From CAVYWD01 sp963772225 (GTDB lineage Bacteria; Myxococcota; Myxococcia; Myxococcales; UBA5297), in assembly GCA_963772225.1 (NCBI GenBank), contig CAVYWD010000004.1, positions 310,001-374,000 on the forward strand: 64,000 nucleotides of DNA, given 5' to 3'. This document shows, piece by piece, positions 12,609 through 22,917 of the stretch. A program made the translations under genes and the position numbers. The notes below the pieces were generated by a model. That model was not told where the DNA came from, searched no databases, and saw nothing but the letters and a program-made list of their open reading frames with translations. The number at the start of each line of letters is the position of its first letter. Position 1 is the stretch's first letter.

Positions 12609-13067
12609 ATGAGCAGCTACGAGAAGAACTTTGTCGTTCGCTGGGCCGACTGCGACATGAACGGGCACCTGCGCAACACCGGCTACAGCGAATACTGCAT
12701 CGACGCCCGCGTCGCGTATCTCTCCGAGCACGGTTTCCCTCCCGTCCGCTATGTCGAGCTCGGCTTCGGGCCGGTGATTCTGCGCGAGGAGATCGAGTAT
12801 CTGAGGGAGCTGCGCATCGGCGAGCAGTTCCGAGTCGACGTGCGGATGCAGGGGCTTTCGCCCGAGTGCGGGCGGTTCAAGTTCGCCCACGTCCTCACGC
12901 GGCACGACGGGGTCGTCGCCGGCCGGCTCTCGCTGTTCGGCGGCTGGATGGACCTCAACACGCGAAGGCTCAGCGCCCCTCCGCTCGAGCTCCAGGAGGT
13001 GCTGCGCGCGGCGCCGCGCGCCGAGAGCTTCAAGGAGCTGCCGCCGCTGAGGGCGAAGGGCGGGTGA
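12609..13067 (+). CDS. hotdog-fold acyl-CoA thioesterase (4HBT/YbgC-like)
   Basis: 152 aa from the ATG at 12609, chosen because AGGAGGAG precedes it; the frame stays open further upstream but without a site. The N-terminus VRWADCDMNGHLRNTGY carries the catalytic Asp and the 'D-x-N-H' signature of the 4-hydroxybenzoyl-CoA thioesterase class, followed by the long hotdog helix (EYCIDARVAYLSEHGF). Length matches the family. It should hydrolyse acyl- or aroyl-CoA thioesters in the cytoplasm. No pathway genes adjoin it. Confidence 0.88.
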   Translation: MSSYEKNFVVRWADCDMNGHLRNTGYSEYCIDARVAYLSEHGFPPVRYVELGFGPVILREEIEYLRELRIGEQFRVDVRMQGLSPECGRFKFAHVLTRHDGVVAGRLSLFGGWMDLNTRRLSAPPLELQEVLRAAPRAESFKELPPLRAKGG

Positions 13068-13683
13068 ACGGGCGGGAGCTCCGCTGCGTTCGTCGGGCCG
13101 AAAGAAGGATCGAGGAGATCTGCGGCTACACCGGCGAGATCTGCTTGCGGCGGCCGAGCGGGTGTTCGCTTCCAGGGACGCGGATGACCCTGTCCAAGGG
13201 CCTCTTGCCTCCATGACGCCGGGGAGGCAAACACACGTGCCCGAGAGGTGCTCTCCATGATGACTCGGCGCTTCACCGCATTCGAGAAGAGCAGAGCGAA
13301 TCCGCATCGGTGGCCGAGAGTGGAGCCCGTGACGCAGCGGGTCTCCCCTGCGCTGGCCGGCCCCAGCGAGCCGATACCGACCCTGCAGGAGCTGCTCGAA
13401 GCGGTGGAGCGCGACAGCTCTTGGCGATTGGGGCGGCTCCTCAGGGACGGAGCGGCCGACGTGTTCGGATGATTCCGGGGCCTCACGAGACATTCCATCG
13501 CTCTGGCTGGAGTGCGAGAGCCAGGAGGAGGGCGCGAGAGGAGAGCGTTCCGGGCGATCTGCCCACCGTCAGGAGTCGATGCGCCGCCGCACTGCTTGAC
13601 GCCGGAGTGGTCGACGCCGGCAGCAGCCGCTGCTACGCTTGGTGCCCGCCTAGCAAAGGGTGGCACAAGACAGGCACGACGGC
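13068..13683. other. intergenic region, no convincing gene
   Basis: A short plus-strand frame at 13257-13472 (about 71 aa, with TLQELLEAVERDSSWRLG) has a possible site (GAGAGGTG) but no recognisable fold. It may be a remnant or a small unknown gene. The rest holds nothing I can name. Confidence 0.35.
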
Positions 13684-15990
13684 ATGACCGCACCCATCGC
13701 CGACTTGCTATCCCAGCTCGAGGCTCCCGGAACCTTCGCAACGCGCTTGCGCGCGCTCGCAAAGGAGCTCGACATCGAGGTCGTGGGCGCCGGCCGACTC
13801 CGCTATCCGATCACGCCGCAAGTAGCCCAGAAGCTTCGCGGCGTGGCGCGCCCGTCGCCCTACGGATTGCGCGAGCAGACGCTGCACGATCCGAGCGTAC
13901 GCAACAGCTGGGAGATCTCAGCGAGCCAAGTGAAGATCGACGCTCGAGGCTGGAAGCCCGCGCTCGCGAAGCACTTGCGGAAAGTCCAGGCGGACCTTGG
14001 TCTTCCCGATGAATGCGAGCTCAAGGCGGAGCTCGACAAACTGCTGCTCTACGAAGCAGGACAGTTCTTCAAGTCCCACCAGGACTCTGAGAAGAGTGAC
14101 GACATGGTCGCCACGCTCGTGGTGGTCCTGCCGTCGGAATACAGCGGCGGTGTCTTGACCGTGGAGCACCGCGGTGAAACCAAGACATTCCGTCGCCTCG
14201 ACAGCCAAGCTGAGGACCTCTCGCTCTTCGCGTTCTATGCGGACTGTCTCCACGCGGTCAGCCCGATCAAGAGCGGGGTTCGGGTCGTGCTCACCTACCG
14301 GCTGTTGCTCGAAGGCCGCGCGAGCGACGCGCCGCCCTCGACGCGCGCAGATGTCATGGACCGCCTGACGGAGCGCGTGCGCGACCACTTCGCAGTGCCG
14401 GTCGCGAAGCGCTACGCGAGATCGGAACCTGCACCGCCCGAGCGACTCGTCTACCTCTTGGATCACGAGTACACGCAGCGGAGTCTTTCGTGGAGCCGCT
14501 TGAAGAGCAGCGATCGCGTCCGCATCGCCGCGCTGCGGACCGTGGCCAAGCGCCTCGACTGCGAGTCCTTCCTCGCGCTCGCCGAGGTGCATGAAACTTG
14601 GATGTGCGAAGAGGAATACGACGGCTATGGATACGGTCGGCGCGGAAGGCGCTCTCGGCAGGACGACGACGAGGAGGCCGGCGATTATGAGCTCGTCGAC
14701 CTGGTGGACAGCACGATCGAGCTCCACCACTGGCTGGATGCCGAAGGCGAGCAATTCGAGGGGATCGGAGGGACGGTCAGCGACGAAGAGCTCCACTTCA
14801 CCATGCTTTCCAGGGACCTGGAGCCGTTCAGGAGCGAGCACGAAGGCTATCAGGGGAACTACGGCAACACGGTGGATCGCTGGTATCACCGAGCAGCATT
14901 CGTGATGTGGCCGCGGGCCAATACCTTCGCCTTGAGGGCGCAAGCCTCGCCCCAGTGGGCAGTGGACCAGCTTCTGGCCCTGCCGCGCGCAGAAACCGCC
15001 GAGCTCGAATCAACGGTCAAGACGCTGCTGCCGAGGTGGACGCAGACCGCCGGCAGCGTCGACGGCGCCCGCTTCTTCGCGAAGCTGATCAAGCTGTCGA
15101 CGCGCATCGACGATGCCGCGCTTGCACGCGGATTGCTCTCGCCGCTGGGAGCGCATCGCCTCCATAGTCAGACGATGCGCCGCGATCTCGTGCTCTTGGT
15201 CGACAAGCATGGTCTCTCGTGGGCACAGGAATTGTTCGCGGATTGGACGCGAAACCCAGGCTGGGGGCTGCCCGCTTGGGCGCCACTGCTCGCCGATCTC
15301 TGTGAAGACCTGCGCGCGAGCAAGTGCGCACCGTGCGAAGCGCTGGGCCGGTGGCTCGTCGGACGGGAGGCGGAGGCCGCGCGCAAGCGTTGCGCGGCGA
15401 CGCGAGGAGATCGGCAAGCGTGGCTCGATCTCGACGCCTTCGCCGGAGAATCGATACACCTCGCGCACGTGTTTGCGGCTGCGGTGGCGGCCTCCGCTCT
15501 TTCAGTTCTCGAGGACGCCACGAGCTCCTTGCTCGACGAGAAGCAGCGTTCTTCCACGGCGTTCCTCGTGCAACTATTGCAAGCCTGCATCTCCAGGTCC
15601 CCGGCCCTTCGCACCCACATCACCGGTTCGCCGCTCCACCGCGTCTGCGTCGAGCGCCTCGAAGCGGCCCTGCAGGCGCCGGTGCGCGCTCTCGATGACT
15701 GGGCCATGACGTACCCTCTTCGCTGCGGTTGCGCTGATTGCAAGGAGCTCTCGGAATTCCTCCGGTCCCCGCGCACCGAATACGACTGGCCCTTGAGCCA
15801 GGAGCGGCGCCGGCACATCCACGCCACGATTGACTCCACGAAGGTGCCCGTCTTGCATACGACGCTTCGACAGGGGCGGCCATACGTCTTGCAGTTGCGT
15901 AAGGACCGCTCCTTGTTTTCGCGCGAACGAGCGTATCGAAAGCGCCTGGAAGAAATCCTGAACGCACTGCCCGCCTTGCGTCCTCGATGA
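13684..15990 (+). CDS. large 2-oxoglutarate/Fe(II)-dependent oxygenase family protein
   Basis: 768 aa from the ATG at 13684; a GTG at 13660 is in frame. The first quarter contains a prolyl-4-hydroxylase-like dioxygenase core. The metal pair H-x-D is in FFKSHQDSEKS (about residues 132-142), the distal His in DCLHAVSPIKSG, and the 2OG-binding Arg in VRVVLTYRLL, with the usual beta strand YSGGVLTVEH between. The remaining ~550 residues are Arg/Leu-rich and probably helical, including an acidic segment (DDDEEAGDYELVD) and a late Cys pair (CGCADCKE). Similar long proteins are known in bacteria and fungi without an assigned substrate. It is a single gene, not in an operon. The oxygenase fold is well supported; the reaction is unknown. 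Confidence 0.83.
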   Translation: MTAPIADLLSQLEAPGTFATRLRALAKELDIEVVGAGRLRYPITPQVAQKLRGVARPSPYGLREQTLHDPSVRNSWEISASQVKIDARGWKPALAKHLRKVQADLGLPDECELKAELDKLLLYEAGQFFKSHQDSEKSDDMVATLVVVLPSEYSGGVLTVEHRGETKTFRRLDSQAEDLSLFAFYADCLHAVSPIKSGVRVVLTYRLLLEGRASDAPPSTRADVMDRLTERVRDHFAVPVAKRYARSEPAPPERLVYLLDHEYTQRSLSWSRLKSSDRVRIAALRTVAKRLDCESFLALAEVHETWMCEEEYDGYGYGRRGRRSRQDDDEEAGDYELVDLVDSTIELHHWLDAEGEQFEGIGGTVSDEELHFTMLSRDLEPFRSEHEGYQGNYGNTVDRWYHRAAFVMWPRANTFALRAQASPQWAVDQLLALPRAETAELESTVKTLLPRWTQTAGSVDGARFFAKLIKLSTRIDDAALARGLLSPLGAHRLHSQTMRRDLVLLVDKHGLSWAQELFADWTRNPGWGLPAWAPLLADLCEDLRASKCAPCEALGRWLVGREAEAARKRCAATRGDRQAWLDLDAFAGESIHLAHVFAAAVAASALSVLEDATSSLLDEKQRSSTAFLVQLLQACISRSPALRTHITGSPLHRVCVERLEAALQAPVRALDDWAMTYPLRCGCADCKELSEFLRSPRTEYDWPLSQERRRHIHATIDSTKVPVLHTTLRQGRPYVLQLRKDRSLFSRERAYRKRLEEILNALPALRPR

Positions 15991-16130
15991 TTCGGGTCCT
16001 GTCGCGCGCTGCGAGCGGCCTTCCTCCTGCTCGTCTGGAATGGGGAGGCAGCCAGGCCGATTCTATTGTCAGCGCAGACAGTGTGTCGACGCCTGAGTCG
16101 TAGAGCTTCTCCGAGACGGCACTCTCCAGG

Positions 16131-19100
16131 CTACTGGTGCGATAGCCCTCCCTCGGCCAGCCGCGCTGCGCGCCCGTGCCGGGCGACGAGGAAGTAGAGC
16201 ACGGGGACCGCCAGTCGCGAGAGAGCCGTCGCGGCCACCTCACCGGACATGAGGCTCAGCGCCAAGCCCTGGAAGATCGGGTCGGCGAGCATGACGGCGC
16301 TGCCCACCATCACCGCCGAAGCGGTGAGCAGCATGGGCCGAAAGCGCACCACGCCGGCCTCCTCCACCGCCTCGGCCAGCGGCATTCCCGAGCGCAGCTT
16401 CACCTCGATGAAGTCCACCAGGATGATGCTGTTGCGCACGATGATCCCCGCGCCGGCGATGAAGCCAATCATGCTGGTGGCGGTGAAGAACGCCCCCGCC
16501 AGCCCGTGGGCGGGGATGATCCCGATAAGGCTCAGAGGAATGGGAACGAGGATCACCCAGGGCACCGAGAAGCTGCCGAACCAGCCCACCACCATGACGA
16601 AGATGAGCACCAGCACCGCGGCGAACGCCAAGCCGAGATCGCGAAACACCTCCAAAGTCACGTGCCACTCGCCGTCCCACTTCAGGCTCAGCCGCTCGGT
16701 GCTCAGGGGTTGCGCGAGCCCGTAGCGCGGCACGCGCGGTCCGCCGGCGCGCTCGAGGGCGTCGAGCTTCTCGTCCAGCGCCGAAAGCGCGTAGACCGGG
16801 CTCTCGATCCGCCCGGCGAGATTGGCGAAGGCGTAGCTCACCGGCATGAGGTCCTTGTGGAGCAGGGGCCGGTCCTCGCGGTCCGCCTCCACCGTCACCA
16901 GCTCCGAGAGCGGCACCGGCCCGCCACCGCCCGGGACCTCCAGCGCGAGGAGCGAGGCGAGCTCGGCCCGCCGCGCCGCCGACAGCGCGAGGACCACCGG
17001 CACCTGGCCGAAGGCGCCCTCGACGTGGAAGCTGCCCAGCGCCGCGCCCTGCCCGGCCGTCGACAGCACCCGGGCTGCCGCGGCGGGCGCCACGCCGTGA
17101 ATGGACGCCTTCTCGCGATCGATCCGCAGCCGGCGGCGCGGCGGCGTTTCCTCGAGCGAGCTGTCCAAGTCGACGAGCCCCGGCGTGGACCGGAAGGCCT
17201 CGAGCACCTGGGCCGCGTAGCCGTCGCGGGCCGCGGCGTCCGGCCCGTAGACCTCCGCTACCATCGTGTCGAGCACCGGCGGTCCGGGAGGGACCTCCAC
17301 GATCTTCATGCGCGCTCGCAGCGGCCCGGTGATGGCCTCCAGCGCCGGGCGCAGCCGGGTGGCGACGGCGTGGCTCTGCTCGCGGCGCTCGTCCTTGGGC
17401 ACGAGGTTGACCTGGAGGTCCACCTGCTCCGGCGCCCTTCGCAGAAAGCTGTGGCGAACCAAACCCACGAAGGTGAAAGGAGCCGCCTCGCCGGAATAGA
17501 GCGTCGCGTCGCGGACCACGGGCTCGCTCAAGAGCCGCCGCGCGACCCGCTGCCCCGCGGCGACGGCGTCCTGGCGGGCGGTGCCGGCCGGCAGATCGAG
17601 CTGCACCTGCATCTCGGACTTGTTGTCGAAGGGCAGCATCTTGACCTTCACCACCCCGAAGGCGAGGAGGCTCGCCGCGCCGCCGAAGAGGAGCAGGATG
17701 ATTCCCAGAAAGGCCCAGCGCGCGGCCGGCCGCCCCAGGAGCGCGCGGATCACCTTGCGGTAGACGCGCGTCGCTCTCCCCTCGCGCCTCTCCTTCTCCT
17801 CGGGGGCGCGCCGCGCCTCGCTCCGGAACAGCCGAAGCGAGGCCCAGGGGCTGACGGTGAAGGCGAAGAAGAGCGAGAAGAGCATCGCCAGGCTCGCGCC
17901 CACGGGGATGGGCCTCATGTACGGGCCCATGAGGCCGCGCACCAGCGCCATGGGCAGGATGGCGGCGATGACCGCGAAGGTGGCGAGGATGGTCGGGTGG
18001 CCCACCTCGTCCACGGCGCCGACCACCGCCTGCGCGAGGCTCGCCGGCCGGCCGGGCAGGTGGAGGTGGCGATGGATGTTCTCCACCACCACGATGCCGT
18101 CGTCGACCAGGATGCCGATGGAGAAGATGAGCGCGAAGAGCGTGACCCGGTTGAGCGTGTACCCGAGCAGGTACGTGAGCAGCAGCGTCAGGGCCAGGGT
18201 GGCCGGCACGGTGATCCCCACCACGGCCGCCGCGCGCCAGCCCATGGCGACCAGGATGAGCGTGATGACCGAAAGGGTGGCGATGGAGAGGTGCTCGAGG
18301 AGCTCGCGCGCCTTGGCCGCCGCGGTCTCGCCGTAGTTGCGGGTGACGCTCACCTCCACCGCCGCGGGCAGGAGCCGGCCGCGCAGCGCCTCGACCTTGC
18401 GCTGCACCACCTCGGCCAGAGCCGTGGCGTTGGCGCCCGGGCGCTTGGCCACCGCGACCGCCACCGCCGGCTCGAGCCCGCCGCCGCGCCGGCCGAAGAG
18501 CGCCACGTTCGGGTCGGGCTCAGGCCCGTCGCTCACCGCCGCGAGGTCGGAGAGGTAGATGGGGCGCCCGGCATGCTCGGCGGCGACCAGGTGCAAGAGC
18601 TCCGAGGCGCTGCGCACCTGCCCGTCCGCTTGGAGCACGGCGCGCCGGCCGCTGCCGACGACCTCTCCGGCGGGCAGGTCGGCGTCAGCGGCCTTCAGCG
18701 CCGACTCGAGCTCCGGCAGCGTCACGCCCGCCGCCCGCAGGCGCTCGGGGTCCGGCTCCACCGTGACCTGGCGGCGAGCGCCGCCCACCACGTGCACCTG
18801 GGACGTCTCCGGCACCTCGGCGATTTGCCGCGCCAGCGCCTCCCCGAGCTGCCGCAGCACTCCCGGCGGCTGGTCGCCGTGCAGCGTGAGCGTCAGGAAG
18901 GGCACGTCGTCCACGCTCAGCGCGCGCACCGTCGGCGGCTGCGCGTTCGGCGGGAGGAGCTCGGGGTGCGCCTCCAGCTCCTGGCGGACCTCGGACACGC
19001 TGGGCTCGAGCGGCTCGTTCACCTTGAAGCGCACCGTGATCAGCGCCTGGTTCGCGCGGCTCGCGCTGTAGATGTACTCGACCTTCGGGATGCCCCAGAG

Positions 19101-19352
19101 GCGTCGCTCCAGCGGCGCCGTGAGCTGGCTCTCCACCTCGGCCGCGCTGGCGCCGGGCATCGCCACCCCCACGTCCACCATCGGCACGGAGATCTGCGGC
19201 TCCTCCTCGCGCGGGGTGATGCGCACCGCCAGGGCCCCCAGCGCCGTCGCCCCCGCCACCATCAAAGGCGTGAGAGGGCTGTTCAGGAACGCTCGCGCGA
19301 GCCGCCCAGCGGTTCCCGGCCTCGCGCCGTCCCTGGGCGCCTCAGCCGCCAT
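16131..19352 (-). CDS. RND-family efflux pump, inner-membrane permease
   Basis: 1073 aa, the usual size for AcrB/CzcA-type pumps. The N-terminus has a first membrane segment after FLNSPLTPLMV and the periplasmic signature PGASAAEVESQLTAPLE. The proton-relay pair lies in TM4 (GILVDDGIVVVENI, Asp-Asp at about 415-416), and the second half repeats the fold (GFIAGAGIIVRNSIILVDFI). It should export small molecules from periplasm or membrane, driven by protons, as a trimer with the adaptor and outer-membrane factor encoded just upstream. Its start overlaps the adaptor's stop by 11 bases. The double Asp, without a clear metal-site motif, argues for drug/organic substrates (HAE type) rather than heavy metals; this is not certain. 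Confidence 0.95.
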   Translation of the reverse strand: MAAEAPRDGARPGTAGRLARAFLNSPLTPLMVAGATALGALAVRITPREEEPQISVPMVDVGVAMPGASAAEVESQLTAPLERRLWGIPKVEYIYSASRANQALITVRFKVNEPLEPSVSEVRQELEAHPELLPPNAQPPTVRALSVDDVPFLTLTLHGDQPPGVLRQLGEALARQIAEVPETSQVHVVGGARRQVTVEPDPERLRAAGVTLPELESALKAADADLPAGEVVGSGRRAVLQADGQVRSASELLHLVAAEHAGRPIYLSDLAAVSDGPEPDPNVALFGRRGGGLEPAVAVAVAKRPGANATALAEVVQRKVEALRGRLLPAAVEVSVTRNYGETAAAKARELLEHLSIATLSVITLILVAMGWRAAAVVGITVPATLALTLLLTYLLGYTLNRVTLFALIFSIGILVDDGIVVVENIHRHLHLPGRPASLAQAVVGAVDEVGHPTILATFAVIAAILPMALVRGLMGPYMRPIPVGASLAMLFSLFFAFTVSPWASLRLFRSEARRAPEEKERREGRATRVYRKVIRALLGRPAARWAFLGIILLLFGGAASLLAFGVVKVKMLPFDNKSEMQVQLDLPAGTARQDAVAAGQRVARRLLSEPVVRDATLYSGEAAPFTFVGLVRHSFLRRAPEQVDLQVNLVPKDERREQSHAVATRLRPALEAITGPLRARMKIVEVPPGPPVLDTMVAEVYGPDAAARDGYAAQVLEAFRSTPGLVDLDSSLEETPPRRRLRIDREKASIHGVAPAAAARVLSTAGQGAALGSFHVEGAFGQVPVVLALSAARRAELASLLALEVPGGGGPVPLSELVTVEADREDRPLLHKDLMPVSYAFANLAGRIESPVYALSALDEKLDALERAGGPRVPRYGLAQPLSTERLSLKWDGEWHVTLEVFRDLGLAFAAVLVLIFVMVVGWFGSFSVPWVILVPIPLSLIGIIPAHGLAGAFFTATSMIGFIAGAGIIVRNSIILVDFIEVKLRSGMPLAEAVEEAGVVRFRPMLLTASAVMVGSAVMLADPIFQGLALSLMSGEVAATALSRLAVPVLYFLVARHGRAARLAEGGLSHQ

Positions 19353-20352
19353 CGATCACCTTGATGGGCTGGCCGTCGCGGAGGTCCGCGGGCTCCTCCA
19401 CGAAAGGCTCGCCGGCGCCGAGCCCGGCGCGCACCGGCGCCGCGCCGTCCACCGGGTCGCCCAAGAGCAGCCAGCGCAGCTCCGCCCGGCCGTCGCGCGC
19501 GACGTACACTCCGCGCAGATCGCCCCGCCTCACCAGCGCCGAGGTCGGCACCCAGGGCTCTTGCGGCGACGCGCGAGCCGCGGGGAGCCAAAGGCGGGCG
19601 AAGCTGCCGGCGCGCAGCCCCGGCGGCGCCCGGAGCACCCGGGCCCGCACCTCCACTCGATGCGTCACCGGGTCCCCCGAGGGCGCGATGGAGGTCAGCT
19701 CGGCCTGGCCGCCCGCCGGCCCGGAATCGAAGGGGAGGAGCTCGCCGACGCGCACCCGCGCCACTTCGTCAAAGGAGAGCGACGCCGAGATCTCCAGGGC
19801 GGCGCCCTCGATCTCCAAAAGCGGCTGGCCGGGCATCATCAGGTCGCCGGCCGCCGCGCGCTTGGCCCGCACGAAGGCGTCGAAGGGTGAGCGCAGCACG
19901 GTGTAGCTCAGGGCCTCCTCGGCGGCGCCCACGGCGGCGTCGGCCTCGGCCCGTTGGGCCTGCGCCGCGTCGAGCTCGCCGCGCGTGGCCGCGCCCTGGG
20001 AGACCAGCCGCGACAGGCGCCGCTCCAGGAGGCGCGCCCGGGAGAGGACGACCCGGGCCGCCGCGAGCTGGGCGCGCAGGTCGTCGTCGGCGAGGTCCGC
20101 GAGCACTTCGCCGGCCTGCACCTGGTCTCCGGCGCGGACGCGCACGCGCATCACGCGCGCCGGCAGGCGGGTCGAGAGGGTCGCGCGCTGCCTCGGCTCC
20201 ACCGTCGCCGGCACGCGCGCCCTCTGGGTCTGCGCGCGGGGCGCGACGAGGCGAACCAGGGCCGTCGGCAGCGCCTGCACCGGCGGCTCCAAGGGTGCGG
20301 GCTGGCAGGCGGCCGCCATCGCCGCCAACGAGAAGAAGGCGAGTCGAGTCAT
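19342..20352 (-). CDS. RND efflux periplasmic adaptor subunit (HlyD/MFP family lipoprotein)
   Basis: 336 aa from the ATG at 20352, with AAGGAG 7 bases upstream. That ATG overlaps the stop of the outer-membrane factor (ATGA). The lipobox Cys16 (LAAMAAAC) predicts a lipid anchor. The lipoyl-like half-motifs flank a helical hairpin (about 70-150: RVRVRAGDQVQAGEVLADL ... YTVLRSPFDAFV), followed by the beta-barrel and membrane-proximal domains (PTSALVRRGD). It bridges the permease to the TolC-like channel. Confidence 0.93.
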   Translation of the reverse strand: MTRLAFFSLAAMAAACQPAPLEPPVQALPTALVRLVAPRAQTQRARVPATVEPRQRATLSTRLPARVMRVRVRAGDQVQAGEVLADLADDDLRAQLAAARVVLSRARLLERRLSRLVSQGAATRGELDAAQAQRAEADAAVGAAEEALSYTVLRSPFDAFVRAKRAAAGDLMMPGQPLLEIEGAALEISASLSFDEVARVRVGELLPFDSGPAGGQAELTSIAPSGDPVTHRVEVRARVLRAPPGLRAGSFARLWLPAARASPQEPWVPTSALVRRGDLRGVYVARDGRAELRWLLLGDPVDGAAPVRAGLGAGEPFVEEPADLRDGQPIKVIDGG

Positions 20353-21653
20353 TCGCCGACTCCTTCGACGGGCCATCCCAGCGCTCGCTCCAGCTGCGCC
20401 CGGCCCACCCGCTCGGAGAGCTGCGCCTCCAGGAGCGCGAGCCGCGAGGCGGTCAGCGCCGCCTCGGTGTCGAGCAGATCGGTGAGGGGGAGCAGGCCCT
20501 CCCCGTGGCGGGCCCGGCTCAGGTCGCGGGCGATGCGCGCGGCGTCGAGCGCCTCGCGGGCGGCCGCCGCGCGGGCCCGGGCGAGGTGGGTCGCGCGCCG
20601 CGCCTTCGAGAGGTCCACCTCGGCCTGCAGCTCGGTCCAGCGGCGCAGCGCCGTGGCGGCCGCGGCGGCTCCCTGCGCCGCTTCGACCTCGGCGCCGCGG
20701 GCCGGCGAGAAGAGGTCCCAGCGCGCCTCCAGGCCGGCGGTGGCGAAGGCCCCCAGCGCGGAGCCGCCGCCCCAGAGGGCTCCGCCGCGCAGCTGCACGC
20801 CCACCTGCGGGAGCTCGGCGCTGCGCGCCGCCGCGGCGTCGGCGCGGGCCGCGAGCTCCCCCTGCCGCGCGGCCTCGACGTCCGGGCGCTCCTTCCGGCC
20901 GCCGTCCTCGGGAGCAGAGCCCTCCGGAGTGAGCGGGCTCGACAGCGAAGCGCCTCTGGCCTTCTCGCCGACCAGAAGCTCCAGCTCGTCGCGGGCGTCG
21001 CCCAGGCGCTGCTGGGCGGCGACGAGCTCCGCCTCGGCCTTGGCGCGGAAAGCCGAGGCGCGCGCCTCCTCGGAGCGCCCCTGCAGATACTGGGCGACGC
21101 GCGCCTGGACGAGGCGCTCGATCTCCCGAGCGTCGTCGAGGGCATCTCGGGCAGCCTCGAGCGCCTCTTGGGCGACGCTCGCGCCGAAATAGGCGGCGAC
21201 CACCGCCAGCGCGAGCTGCTGGCGGCGCGCTCGCTGCTCGGCCTCCTCGGCCGCGGCTCGCGCCAGGCCGGCGCCTTTGCCGGCGGCGATCCGGCCTCCG
21301 GCGTAAAGGGGGAGGCTCGCCTGGGCGCCTACCCCGAGGCCTCCGATGACGTCCGCGGAGTTGAGTCGAGCGGGGTCGAAGTCGCTGGCAACCACGCTGC
21401 GCTCTTGCAGGCGCATGCCGAAGGCGACCAGCGGGTCGTTCGTGGCGGTGGCCAGGCCCGAGACTGAGAGGGTGGGGAAGCCGGCGAGGGCGCGAGCGCG
21501 GGCCTCGGCGCGGCGCGACTCGACGCGGGCGCGCCCGGAGGCGATCTGGGGATTGTCACGGAGCGCCGCGGCGATCGCCTCGGGGACGGTGAGCTCGGCG
21601 CCTGCCGCGGCGGCGGCGAGGGAGATGAGCGAGAGGAGGGCGGGCGAAGCCAT
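20349..21653 (-). CDS. TolC-family outer-membrane efflux protein
   Basis: 434 aa with a signal peptide ending AAAAGAE, then the family's duplicated coiled-coil repeats (LTVPEAIAAALRDNPQIASGRA ... and a second copy after LPLYAGGRI). Length and the Ala/Glu/Arg-rich helices match TolC/OMF channels. First gene of the three-gene efflux operon: OMF, adaptor, pump, all overlapping, so stoichiometric translation is likely. I do not see an adjacent regulator. Confidence 0.93.
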   Translation of the reverse strand: MASPALLSLISLAAAAAGAELTVPEAIAAALRDNPQIASGRARVESRRAEARARALAGFPTLSVSGLATATNDPLVAFGMRLQERSVVASDFDPARLNSADVIGGLGVGAQASLPLYAGGRIAAGKGAGLARAAAEEAEQRARRQQLALAVVAAYFGASVAQEALEAARDALDDAREIERLVQARVAQYLQGRSEEARASAFRAKAEAELVAAQQRLGDARDELELLVGEKARGASLSSPLTPEGSAPEDGGRKERPDVEAARQGELAARADAAAARSAELPQVGVQLRGGALWGGGSALGAFATAGLEARWDLFSPARGAEVEAAQGAAAAATALRRWTELQAEVDLSKARRATHLARARAAAAREALDAARIARDLSRARHGEGLLPLTDLLDTEAALTASRLALLEAQLSERVGRAQLERALGWPVEGVGE

Positions 21654-22042
21654 GTGCGGGGGACCTCGAGCGCGCGGCCCCGTCTACTAGGCTAGGGACT
21701 CCCAGGCCGTCTGCTGACCTGCCCGTCGGAGGGACCCCGGGCGGTGGGCGGGCGGTTCGGATGTGCGCGCGTGGACGCGACACCTCCCGTCAGCCGGTCG
21801 AGGGGCCAAGTCGAGAGCGGCTCTCGGCCCCGCGGGCGATCGCCTCGGTTCGAGGCGCCGCGGCCCTCGCCCGATCGTCCAGGAGGGCCTCGCGACCGCC
21901 ATGCCGCGCTCCGAGCGGCTCCACCACTGGGCTGGCGGCCTTGATTGCCTGCGCGTGGACGACCTGGGCGGAGAAAGACAATGGGCGGCCCAGCCTCGCG
22001 CCGCGCGCCATGACGCCGCACCTGCCCCGAGGGGAGGAGATC

Positions 22043-22387
22043 GTGGACCTCGTGGGTGCCGTCCTCAACGCGATCTGGATCGTCGGGTTGGTCTTTGGCC
22101 TGCCGTACCTGTTGATGAACGGGTTCAGCGCGGGTCTCGATTTCGCAAAGTACGCCGGGCTCAGGATCGGACCGCCGGTGGGCGTCGCGGTCGGGTTGGT
22201 ACTCGCGTGGCGCACTCCGGTGGCGTCCGCGGCGGCCGCCACGGGCGCCGCCAGTCACCGAGCGGACCGGCGCGCCTGCCTCGCCGTTGGCGGGATGCTT
22301 GCCATCATCCGATGGCAGCGTTGCTGTCCGCGGGAAAGCGGTGCGTGGGCGTGCGGTACTGCTTCGCCGGGTGATGCTCGGCGATGA
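22043..22387 (+). CDS. possible small membrane protein
   Basis: 114 aa from a GTG at 22043 preceded by a strong GGGGAGGAG site. The first half is natural-looking and hydrophobic: two likely membrane segments (AIWIVGLVFGLPYLLM and VGVAVGLVLAW) joined by a short loop. The last ~45 residues are Cys/Arg-rich and less gene-like, so the 3' end may be decayed. An in-frame ATG at 22010 is possible. Family not recognised. Confidence 0.33.
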   Translation: MDLVGAVLNAIWIVGLVFGLPYLLMNGFSAGLDFAKYAGLRIGPPVGVAVGLVLAWRTPVASAAAATGAASHRADRRACLAVGGMLAIIRWQRCCPRESGAWACGTASPGDARR

Positions 22388-22917
22388 ACGCGGCTATCGC
22401 GGCCGAGCGGAAGGCGCCAGGGGTAGTGGGCGTGTCAGGTCTGCTTGCCGGCGAGCGTGCTCGACCATGCCTCTTTTCAACAGAGTCCCCTGATCTTCCC
22501 GGCGTCTTGCAGTTGCATCGGGTCGGCTCTTGAAAGCCTTGGGCGACAGCAGCGCTGTCGTTCCTGCAGCGTCAAGATGATCTCGATGCTCTCCCGCTCG
22601 GCGGCTTCGAAAGGGGGCGGCAGCGAATCCCTGGGGCGCGCTCGAGCCCTTCCTCGCACAGTTGCGCGCATAGGACCCTGACAGCCACGGGCTGCCCGGA
22701 TCCGTGGAGCGGGAGTTTCGGCGCTTCCTCGACTGCGGCGTCGCCGCCCGCGGGTAGGCACGCAAATACTAAGCACATCTTTCGACGGACGCCTGAGCGC
22801 GTCAGAGTCACGCCGCGGCATCACCCTCTCTGGGGCGCCGAATTCGAGGTCCAGTCCGACGGGCGTCAGCGCATTTGCATTCGGCTGAAGGACGCCAAGA
22901 GCCGCACCGTGACCACC

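Noticed and set aside
13257..13472. Possible 71-aa small protein between the thioesterase and oxygenase
   Set aside because: A weak ribosome site and a plausible helix only; not enough to call a gene, so described under the intergenic entry.
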